Assembly: GCA_039707465.1 (NCBI GenBank)
Contig: CM077648.1
Location: 70,265,619 to 70,329,618, forward strand
Source of the DNA: Rhabdophis nuchalis
Taxonomy: Eukaryota > Chordata > Lepidosauria > Squamata > Natricidae
Length of the DNA stretch: 64,000 bases
Direction: 5' to 3'
In this document: piece by piece, positions 56,060 through 64,000 of the stretch
Layout: each line of letters opens with the position of its first letter
How positions within the stretch are numbered: the first letter of the stretch is position 1
Position numbers and translations under genes: made by a program
Notes under the pieces: generated by a model
What the model was told of the DNA's origin: nothing
Databases searched by the model: none
What the model saw: the letters and a program-made list of their open reading frames with translations, nothing else

Positions 56060-56800
56060 TTATATTTTTTTAACCAATTCCACATCGTCTTTAATCAATC
56101 TATTTTTTAATAAATTTAATTCCTCCCAGCACTTTTTATCCTTCGTAAGTAAAAATTGACTCTCTAATGCCTTAATCTGTCTTATATTCTGTTCCGTTTT
56201 ATTTCTATATTCTCTATATTTCCTACTTGATAACTTAATACTTTCCCCTCTAAAAACAGCTTTCATAGCGTCCCAGACAATTTCAAATTTAACCTCTCCA
56301 GTATCATTCAATCTCCAGCTTTCTTCCCATTTTTTAAGTATCCATTTTTTATCTCCCTCATTCTTATATAGTTTCTCATCATATCTCCAACTTCTTCCTT
56401 TCTTCTCAAGGTTAAAATCTACTTCCATCATTATCTCTGCATGATCAGAATCCTTAAAAATTCCCACATCTATTTTATCTATATTATTTAACAAATCTTT
56501 AGAAACAAAAAAATAGTCAATTCTTGAATATGTATTATATATCTTAGAGCAAAAAGTGTATACCCTTTCCGTCCCTTTCAACTCCCTCCAAACATCTACA
56601 ACATTATTCCGAAGTATCCATTTATTCAGAATCCCCCCTTTGTTTGTTTCCCTATAACGAGTAGGGTTTGTGCTATCTAGTTTATCCCTAATTAGGTTAA
56701 AATCCCCAGCCACAATAACTTTCCCTACCCTTTCAGTTTCCAAAATTTTTGTTATTTTTCCAAGAAATTCATTTTGTTTATCATTCGGTAAATATAAATT
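56060..56800 (-). pseudogene. L1-B ORF2 endonuclease C-terminal part and linker
   Basis: Begins mid-domain at the truncation point ('LPNDKQNEFLGKITKILE'), keeps 'KVIVAGDFNLIRD' (catalytic Asp/Asn), 'SRIDYFFVSKDLL' and 'DSDHAEIMMEVDF' (catalytic Asp-His), then a Lys-rich linker, ending at a stop created by the A-run indel near 56070. It reads continuously from the upstream L1-A ORF2 frame, so one open frame (56060-57484) spans the junction by chance. Confidence 0.85.
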
Positions 56801-57484
56801 GCCACCTTGCTGTATAGTACAAAATAAATCTTTAAGATGTTCAATCATTTCTGCTTGTAAAGTTTTATAATAAACTGCAGTTAAACCATCGGTCCCTGGA
56901 GCTTTAGCTGGTTTCAATTGCTTTATAGCAAAGCTAATCTCCTCGATAGTTATTAATTGATCCAGATTTGCCTTTTGGTCCAAGGAGACTTTTGTAAGCC
57001 TTTTTCCTTCTAAATATTTATCTATAAGGTTATTTTGTATGTTGTCCTTAGCATATAGCTTAGTATAATAATCCAAAAAAGCCTTTTTAATTAATTCTTG
57101 TTGATAAACTTCCTTCTCCGCATGCTGAATACTATTGATAGTTCTTGTACTCAATTGCTTTCTCAATGTATAAGCCAACCATCTGCCCGGCTTGTTAGCA
57201 TTAGCAAAAGTATTGTGTTTTGCAAATTGCAAATTGGTTGCTGTTTGTTCCGCTATAAGCATTTGAAATTGATCCTTCAAAAGATTTATAATTGCTTTTA
57301 ACTTCTTATCTGTTGGATTTTTTATCAGTAGCTGTTCTTTATTCTTTATCTCTTTTTCCAAATCTATTATCTTTTTCTGTCTATTTTGTTTGTGTTTAAA
57401 ATTCATTTGTATCAGGACTCCTCGCATATAGGCTTTACTTGCATCCCATACTATTTCAATAGGAGTACCTTTATTTAAATTCAA
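56801..57484 (-). pseudogene. L1-A ORF2 linker (and right copy of the 223-bp duplication)
   Basis: 'TPIEIVWDASKAYMRGVLI', 'NANKPGRWLAYTLRKQL', 'QQELIKKAFLDYYTKLYAKD', then the duplicated segment 56801-57023. Open but preceded by a stop near 57485 and a frameshift near 57680. Confidence 0.82.
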
Positions 57485-57489
57485 TTAAA

Positions 57490-58286
57490 AAAATTCCTTT
57501 ATATGCTTTTTAAGTTCGCTTACATTTTTTTCGTATCTAAATAAATTTTCGTTTCGCCTCCAGGATCTTCTTTCTCTCTTACCCATCTCAATTTCCATCC
57601 ACACTGGGCTATGATCAGTTAACGTCCTAGGAAATATCTTTGTTTTCTTTATTTTAGGAAGTAGGTCAACTGTTGTCCAAAAAAAAATCTATCCTAGAAA
57701 AAGATTTGTGCCTATCTGAGTAGAAGGTGAAATCCAACTCATTTGGATTATGCACTCTCCAAATATCTTTCATTTCCAAATCCTCTTGCATTTCAAAGAA
57801 AGCTTGTGGTAGCTTGCCACCTAATTTGGCCAAACTCTTTTTATCCATTCTCGGTTGAATTACTCCATTCCAGTCTCCCATAATTAAAATACTTGAAAAG
57901 TCCCATTCTAGGATTTTCAAATGGAGCATCTTATAAAAACTTTCTTGTTGCTGGTTTGGGGCATATATTCCTACCACCAAAATGGGGCCATTCTCTGTAT
58001 AAAGTTCAATTGCTATGTATCTTCCACAGTCATCCGCTTCTATAATTTTAGCTGATAGCCTTTTATTTATATATATCACCACCCCATTCTTCTTCTCCGA
58101 ATTTGAGGCCACAAATTGCATTCCCAATCTTGAATTTATCAAATATTTCTGGTCTTGAAGTTTAATATGGGTTTCTTGAAAACAAATAACATCATTATTA
58201 AATTGTTTCAGATAATAAAATACTTTTTTCCTCTTTTGTGGGGAGTTCAGGCCATTCCCATTCCAAGACAAAAATTTAAGCATCAT
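57490..58286 (-). pseudogene. L1-A ORF2 endonuclease domain
   Basis: ATG at 58286. 'KFLSWNGNGLNSPQKRKKVF' (catalytic Asn), 'DVICFQETHI' (Glu), 'LVVGIYAPNQQQ', 'ILIMGDWNGVI' (Asp/Asn), 'FTFYSDRHKSFSRIDFF', then a frameshift at ~57680; 'TDHSPVWMEI' (Asp-His) continues in the next frame. The first 206 codons are intact. Confidence 0.85.
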
Positions 58287-59502
58287 TTGAACTAGTCTGA
58301 AGTGTTAAGAGCAATTGCTGAAGGTCCCGTTCTGGAGAAGTGGTCTTCGGCTTTGCTCGTCCCATGTCTTCAGCTTGCTCCTTTCCCTTGACCTTAACTC
58401 GTTGTGGGTAAGATCTTCCCTGTTGCTGTGCTTCCTGAATTTGCTTAGAGACAGATCTAGTTATACGTTGCTCTTCCAGTTTGCTTGTTCGCAGCTCGAC
58501 ATCCAACGCCTCTTCTGCAACAGTCTTTAATGTTTCATCCAAAAAAGAGACTGGCAATGGCTCAAAAGGATCAACCACAATACCACCTGTAGCTCCCTGG
58601 GCCGCCCTTTCTTTTTGCGTCTGTCTTATTTGTTCCTCAGTTTCCTGGTCAAACAGCCTCTGTGCTTCAGCCTGTCTACTGGCGAAGATGTACGTGGAGA
58701 TGTAGAACCCACTTTCAGAACATTATAATAGAACTCTTCTGCCTTTGCTATGGTATTTAGACGGTATCTCACTCCTTGAAACCTCAATATTATACCGGTT
58801 GGGGCATCCCACCGATATTGAATTTGCCGCTTTTGCAATTCTGTCACCAGAAATCCAAAATCTTTTCTATCCCTTAACATTTTTGGTGGCAACTCCTTAT
58901 AAACTCCAATCTCAATTCCATCAATTTGAACAGCAGAAAGAAATGACCTTTGCAGGATATCATTTCTTATTCTCCTATCAGTGAAATATATTACCACATC
59001 TCTAGGTAATTGCCTTTGTGCTGCCACACGCGAATTGACGCGCCTTGTCAATTTTATAAGAAATCTCATCAGAATCTTCACATTTCAATAACACCGCCAG
59101 AGCATCAGCACAGACTTTTCTTAGATCTTCCCTGGGATGTTCCCTTATTCCCCTCAGCCTAATAGCAAATTCCATAGATCTGAATTGCATCATCGTAATC
59201 TCATTATCCAGCTTTTGAATTTTTTCATCGGCTTGTGTAAATTTTAAATCAGTTCCCTTAAATTTAGACTCAACGTCTGAGGCAAGCTTTTCAATTTTTT
59301 TATCCACCTTCAAAATTACATCAGAAAGGCCTTTTACGACTGTTTGAATATCTTTATTAACTAATTCAAATTTTTCTTGAACAATTCCTTTAATTTCTTT
59401 TTCAGATCTTTTAATCTCTTTGCCTACAAAGTCTTTTAAATCCTGAAAGTCTTCCGCCTTTGTCTGAACTTGCAGGGGTGTTGCTGTTTGTTTTGTTGAC
59501 AT
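58276..59502 (-). pseudogene. L1-A ORF1 (two frameshifts)
   Basis: 59002-59502: Lys/Glu/Leu-rich coiled coil ('KFELVNKDIQTVVKGLSDVI', then 'ADEKIQKLDNEITMMQFRSM') and RRM start ('FAIRLRGIREHPREDL'). A shift at ~59035; 58626-59081: 'RVNSRVAAQRQLPRDVVIYF', 'LQKRQIQYRWDAPTGIILRF'. A second shift at ~58630; tail 58276-58578 with 'TITRSVSK'-like basic segments. The stop overlaps the ORF2 start: ATGATGCTTAA contains the ORF2 ATG (58286) and the ORF1 TAA (58276-58278). Confidence 0.8.
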
Positions 59503-60065
59503 CTTGGCTCGTGCAGAGCCTGCTAACTTTTCTCAAAGGATTGTCCAAATCAGGTTTTTGTTTTTTTCCCCCTAGTCTCCAGCAGGTTTTATTACTTTAT
59601 AACATGTTAAAATACACAAACCGAGTTGGTGCCGTCCTCAGTTAGTTAAGCAGTAAAACAAGCGCCATTTTTTTCCTTCCTTTTCACACTTGAAAGTCTT
59701 CTAACTTCAACGCTACTTCAATACTTCGATAGTCAACAGAGAATAAAGATACTTGCTATTTGGTGTTAGATGGTAAGAATGTCGGCTGCGAAATGCTTAG
59801 TCCTGCTGATAAGCAGAAGATCCCAAACGCCCGGAGGTCCGGCAGCTTGTAAAGGGAGTCACGCCCTGTTAGTTTCCCAGAGGCATAAGTACCTTCTGGG
59901 GTCACTCAGGGGTGCTCAACCGACAGCTGCCTGCTCAGCTCACAAAATCTTCAAAGACTTGGAGGTTTACGAGACGTTTCCCATTCCGAAACGCCTCTTT
60001 ACAGGCGGCTGGGCTGGAGGTCTTCAAAGAGACCGTCGGCAGCAGAACGCAGCACAACCGGAAGT
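59503..60065 (-). promoter_or_regulatory. L1-A 5'UTR (putative internal promoter)
   Basis: ~560 bases upstream of ORF1 to the element's 5' end. Full-length L1s carry their RNA polymerase II promoter here. No specific motif is claimed. Short frames on either strand are not supported. Confidence 0.5.
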
Positions 60066-60072
60066 TGACCCA

Positions 60073-60690
60073 TGGTACTTTTCAAGCCCTAATAGATTCA
60101 GGTTGCACTAGATGCTTAATTAACATAACCACGGTCCTGAAACTAGGGATTAGAGTGAAGAGATTGGCCCATCCAATCAGATTTGAACAGGTCAATGGGT
60201 CCTTATTGGTGGGAGCCTATGCCACCCACCCGACCAAACCAGTGAGGCTAGAGCTAGCAGACAACTGGGAAGCAATCCCATTTATAATAGCCCCCAAAAT
60301 GACAGACAGTGTCATACTGGGGCTCTCTTGGCTACACAAATTGTGGCAAGGGGACACCCGGAGTCTGAGGTTAGTAAGAGGACCCCAACCCTCTCCGTAC
60401 CAGCAAATAGAAGCATCACCAACAGAGTAAAAAACCTCAAAGGCCCCACTAGTACAATTAGCAGCCACTTCTGACAAAACCCCAGAGGTCGAACAGATCC
60501 CCTAAGAATATCAGGACCTTGCAGAAGTGTTCAGTGAGCCAAATGTGATGTCCTACACCCCACACCCCACCACACTGTGAGATGGACCGCGGCATCGAAA
60601 TCATCCCTGAGGCAAAACTACCCCACCCAAACTGTACACCATGACACCCCGGGGAATGCAAGATGTGTGCAAATACATAGACAAAATAGA
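60073..60690 (+). pseudogene. Gypsy-2 protease and RT N-terminus
   Basis: 'FQALIDSGCTRCLINITTVL' is a retropepsin-type active site (DSG), followed by 'VILGLSWLHKLW'. After a stop, 'EYQDLAEVFSEPNVMSY' and 'LYTMTPRGMQDVCKYID' are the conserved start of Gypsy RT. Stops and frameshifts near 60428 and 60580. Confidence 0.75.
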
Positions 60691-62165
60691 ATAGAACTGC
60701 GCATGCGCGAAGATGGCGGTCTGCCACCGAGCGCTATGAGGGCCGCGGGAGTTGTGGGCGGCTAGGGCATGTCGCCTGGCCCGTTTGCCAACTTTTAGGG
60801 CCAGGCCCAGCGAGACGCTCACCCTGGCTGCCTTTTGAGGCCAGGACGAGCTTCCAGGGTGATCCGGCGGCTCTGCATGGGCCATCGGAGGGAAGCTGGC
60901 CGGAGGCTCCAAAACGCCGGGGAGGCTCCAAAACGCCGCGCTGCTCCGAGGCTTGAGTGGAGCGGCGCGCGGCGCGGAAGAGAGAAGGAGAGAAGGAGAG
61001 GAATGGAGGAACAGAGTGGAGTGGAGCCGCGCGGCGTGGAGGAGAGGAGAAGAGCGGTGCCGGTATGAGCTGACGAGCGGAGCCGGGACGGCCAGTGGGC
61101 GGAGAAGTGACCAGCGCTGGAGCGGACATCAGAGGCCAGCGACTGTAAAGACCTGGGGAGGCCAGACAGAGCCGGACCTGGCTAGCTGAGGACCAACTGG
61201 ACTGGCATGGGCCGGCAGGGTAACATCGAGGCCGCAAGGCCTGGCTGGGCCGGGCCGGACCTAAGGAGATCTGGGCCTGGCAGGCCGAAAGATACCAGGA
61301 GCGCTGGAGGCGTTGGGGCCGAAGGAGATGCCACCGGGGACAAAGGTGGGCAGTGGAGGCTCCAGGCCGAGAAAAACTGGCCTCAGCTATTAGAACTCTT
61401 CCGCTGAGGCCCTTAAGACTCCTGGTATTGTGGGACTGGAGGAGTCCTTGAGGACTACAGGCCGGGACTAATTTACAACTGGAAGGCCAAAGCCACCCTC
61501 TACCCCCAGTCTGATATATCTACATGAACTAACTCTCCCACCTTCGATGACAAATAACTATTTATGAACCATGATTAACTATCTTTGAACCATGCATGAT
61601 TTTTATGAATTTATGAACTATTTATGAACTTTTTAGAGCCGGTCTAGACGTCTCCTGAGTTTAACTTGTACTATACATACTTTAACATCTATTTTAATAT
61701 TCAATAACATCTAGAATTTTAATGCCCTGTCTAACAACTCCTCTGACCGTATATTTTATATATATTTATACATATTTATATATATCATATTTATGACATT
61801 CACCATGAAGTACTCTAAGGCAGACCTTTTCTACTGCGGGAGTCCCCCTACTCGCAGGTATGGCCCTCCGCGTCAACGAGGGCCCACCTTGATGAGGGAT
61901 TCTGTATCAAGAGAGGTGGGCAGGTCGCAGTTCTAGGGGTGTTTGAACAAAATTCTTAATTTGGCTTTTAGGGGGTTCCAGGGAGGAGGGGAGGGATAGT
62001 TTACAATTTAAATGGGGGATTTAATCTGGTTTTAGCGCAGGTTTTGTCATTTAATAAGTTTTTAAAATTATAATTGGTACTATTTTGTATATTGTTTTAA
62101 ATTCCTGTGCGCCGCCCTGGGTCCTCTCGGAGAAGGGCGGGATATAAATTTAATAAATTGAATTG
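60690..62165 (+). mobile_element. CpG-rich non-autonomous element with an L2-type 3' tail
   Basis: ~1.48 kb inserted in Gypsy-2 RT. 5' part (60690-61410) is very GC/CpG-rich and starts 'gcgcatgcgcgaagatggcg', containing an AAGATGGCGG YY1-type core. Middle A/T-rich (61480-61800). 3' end 'cgccgccctgggtcctctcg' plus an (AATTG)n tail, like the L2-related fragment at 18690-19002. No RT or endonuclease. Open frames in the GC-rich part run in several frames on both strands and are not supported. Confidence 0.6.
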
Positions 62166-62335
62166 AATTGAATTGAAAAACCTGGCAAGGGAGTTTATTA
62201 AGGCAGCCAAGACACAGGTCGCAACCCCAGTCCTATTTAAAGGAAAAAGTGATGGAACTATGAGATTATGTGTTGATGTTAGGGATATAAGCTGTGTGTG
62301 TGTACACAACCTATACCCCCTCCCTTTCATAAAGG

Positions 62336-62337
<2 letters not shown>
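62165..62337 (+). pseudogene. Gypsy-2 RT fragment
   Basis: 'KNLAREFIKAAKTQVATPVL', 'FKGKSDGTMRLCVDVRDI', 'NLYPLPFIKD': the fingers region of Gypsy RT. Interrupted by an L2 at ~62338. Confidence 0.75.
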
Positions 62338-62432
<95 letters not shown>

Positions 62433-62877
62433 TTAATACTTATAAACCGCTCCCTCTCCCCATAGGGACTCGGTGCGGTGCACAGGAAGAATAAAAGACA
62501 ATAAATATATACAGACATTTTTAAAAACAAATTAAACCTGAGCCTGTGCTAAAATTCCCCATAAAACTAGCTAAACTAAAATAGCATTCCCAATAATTAA
62601 ATACAATAATAATAATACCCCAAAGACAGAGAGACTATCCTAGGCCGGCCAGACAAAAGAGATGTGTTTTTAATTTTAGACGGAAGGAGCAGAGGTCCGT
62701 GGTCGTCCTAATGTCGGGGGGAAGGTCGTTCCAGAGGGCTGGGCCCGACACAGAGAGAGCCCTTCCCCTGGGCGTCGCCCGCTGACAAAGTCTAGTGGAC
62801 AGCACCCGGAGAAGTCCCTCTCTGTGGGAGCGAATCGGCCATGAGGATGTATGAGGCAGGATCCGATCCCGCAGATA
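62338..62877 (-). mobile_element. L2-like LINE 3' fragment in Gypsy-2
   Basis: (ATA)n tail 62337-62433, terminal motif 'aaaccgctccctctccccat', C-terminal frame 62676-62888. Flanks share gata(t); Gypsy codons before and after join as '[20 protein letters not shown]'. Confidence 0.82.
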
Positions 62878-64000
62878 TGCTGTCTCACCTTGCCAAGGGA
62901 AAAGTCTTTACTAAATTAGACCTCAGAGAAGCATACTACCAAATCCACATCAGGGAGGGATATGAATGGAAAACAGCATTCAACTGCCCCCTAAGGAGCT
63001 TCCTTTTGGACTGCAGGTTGTTGATGGCTGGCAGCGTTCATGCAGTTAATAAATGAGGTGCTACACAAGCACCTCTATAAGGGGGCACTTGTCTACCTGA
63101 CCAACATCCTCATCTACATTGAGACCATACTGGAAAAACGTCTTGGCAGCAAACTGTCAAAATGCAAATTGCACTGCGCAGAACTAGATTACCTGGGCTA
63201 TTGAGTGTCAAATGAAGGCATAGAGATGGACTCAAGTCAAAGTACAAGCCATCCTAGGCTGGCAGCCCCTCACACCCACAGACAGCTACAAACCTTTCTA
63301 GAATTCACAAACTTTTACAGACAATTCATCCCCTCTTTCGCAAAGATTGCCAAATCCATGGCAGGCCTCCTAAAGACAGGGGATCCAGGGATGAAGCTCC
63401 ACCTGGGACAACCTCTATAGTGGGACCTAAGCTGCCAAAAAGCATTCAAAACACTAAAAGAACTTTTTGCAAAGGAACCAGTGCTGAAGCAGCCTGACTC
63501 CAAACAACCCTTTGTCATCCAAGAAGACACCAGTGATGCGGCAGTGGGAGCAGTGCTACTCCAAAGAAATAGCCAAGGAAAATTACAACCCTGTGCCTAC
63601 ACTCTTGCAAACTCATGGACACAGAGAGGTGATGGGCTGCATGAGAAAAAGAGGCTTTCATGGTGAGATGGGCACTGCTAAGCTGGCGCCACCTGCTGAA
63701 AAAGGGGAGAAGCCATTTGAAATCTGGACTGACCACAAAAATCCAGAGGCTCTCGGATCCTGTGGAAACTATCACCCAAACAAATCTGCTGGGCTCAATA
63801 CTTCAACTGATTCAATTTTGTGCTAAAACACAGTGGGAGGAATTTCCTAGCTGATGCCCTCTCCCACATGCTCCAGTACAAATGTGAATGGGAGGAGGTA
63901 GTAGATATCATCATCTCCCATACCCAAACAGCAGCCCAAGTGACCACCACACGACAATGCTACGAACGGCAAACCGGCTAACAAGCAATCTAACCACGAA
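62878..64000 (+). pseudogene. Gypsy-2 RT palm, thumb and RNase H (runs off the window)
   Basis: '[19 protein letters not shown]' (motif A), '[13 protein letters not shown]', 'VYLTNILIYIET' (the catalytic YLDD has become YLTN), 'HRQLQTFLEFTNFYRQFIPS' (thumb), RNase H 'FVIQEDTSDAAVGAVLLQRN' (catalytic Asp altered: EDTSD for ADASD), 'IWTDHKNPEAL', 'NFLADALSHMLQY'. Several stops. The loss of YLDD shows it is dead. Confidence 0.8.

Larger units (their letters stand above)
53211..56800 (-). mobile_element. L1-B: 5'-truncated L1 inserted in L1-A
   Basis: 3590 bp, minus strand. Poly(A) tail (poly-T at 53211-53219), short 3'UTR (53339-53220), ORF2 from within the endonuclease domain to the stop at 53340. 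A different L1 family from L1-A (RT palm clearly divergent). Flanked by the 223-bp duplication. Confidence 0.88.
50350..60065 (-). mobile_element. L1-A: full-length L1 LINE containing L1-B
   Basis: Minus strand. Poly(T) at 50353-50362 marks its tail; flanks share gacccat (50343-50349 and 60066-60072). Order: 5'UTR (60065-59503), ORF1 (59502-58276), ORF2 (58286-57024, then 53210-50991), G-rich 3'UTR (50990-50350). Without L1-B and its duplication it is ~5.9 kb, a normal full-length L1. Interrupts Gypsy-2 between gag and protease. Confidence 0.82.
45536..64000 (+). mobile_element. Gypsy-2: Ty3/Gypsy retrotransposon, plus strand, many insertions
   Basis: Pieces in order: gag start (45536-45690), gag end with a zinc-knuckle-like segment (49632-50349), protease (60066-60420), RT N-terminus (60490-60690 and 62165-62337), RT palm/thumb and RNase H (62878-63960). 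Close relative of Gypsy-1 by RNase H wording ('DASDAAVGAVLLQRN' versus 'DASNVAVGAVLLQKN'). No LTR is seen in the window. All frames decayed. Confidence 0.75.

Noticed and set aside
56060..57484. 474-codon continuous frame as one intact protein
   Set aside because: It joins L1-A ORF2 to L1-B ORF2 across the insertion junction at 56800; the domains repeat out of order, so it is a chance read-through.
60734..61407. Long open frames in the GC-rich 5' part of the element at 60690
   Set aside because: Open on both strands in several frames, as expected for high GC; no domain and no splice or start context.

Overview
The window is repeat-dominated vertebrate DNA, most likely from a squamate reptile (lizard or snake). 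Grounds: L1, L2-like and CR1/L3 LINEs coexist, the CR1 3' end has the squamate-style 'ggttggactagaagacc' tail with a short pentamer run, and there are chromodomain Gypsy elements, hAT and TA-flanked MITE families, a Penelope-like fragment and very frequent microsatellites. Species cannot be fixed from sequence alone. I see no rRNA, tRNA, CRISPR or bacterial feature. Element names (HAL-like, L1-A to L1-E, NR, MITE1-3, hAT1-4) are labels used only here.

Layout. 1-10.5 kb: end of an ORF1-only L1-like element (HAL-like 1), L2 fragments joined tail to tail, then an L1 (L1-D) split by a 4.8-kb hAT that itself holds a near-complete L2. 10.5-13.2 kb: hAT/MITE debris and a non-autonomous retroposon (NR-1). 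13.2-25.6 kb: one plus-strand L1 (L1-C) broken by HAL-like 2 (full length, intact ORF1, 18-bp target duplication), hAT2, three L2 pieces, NR-2, and MITEs in its 3'UTR. 25.7-29.9 kb: last exons of a minus-strand host gene, the only non-repeat gene recognised. Its final coding exon has been split by a TA-flanked MITE carrying an L2, so the open frame now runs from host exon through MITE terminus into L2 reverse transcriptase. 29.9-35.4 kb: hAT3 (three large foldbacks) and hAT4 (degenerate transposase). 35.4-45.5 kb: minus-strand chromodomain Gypsy (Gypsy-1) split by HAL-like 4, which is itself split by a CR1 with an intact esterase ORF1, and by HAL-like 3 (full length). 45.5-64 kb: plus-strand Gypsy (Gypsy-2) split by LTR-like and MITE sequence, an L1 5' piece (L1-E), a full-length L1 (L1-A) holding a second L1 (L1-B) flanked by a 223-bp target duplication, a CpG-rich non-autonomous L2-tailed element, and an L2.

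How it fits together: L1-type machinery probably mobilises L1, the HAL-like elements and NR; L2 inserts with short target duplications and (AAT)n tails, sometimes at older tails; hAT and TA-targeting MITEs are mobilised by transposases from elsewhere. Strongest leads: the ORF1-only L1 family, the host exon/MITE/L2-RT open frame, the 223-bp duplication, and the recurrent ~180-bp-arm foldbacks in the hAT elements.
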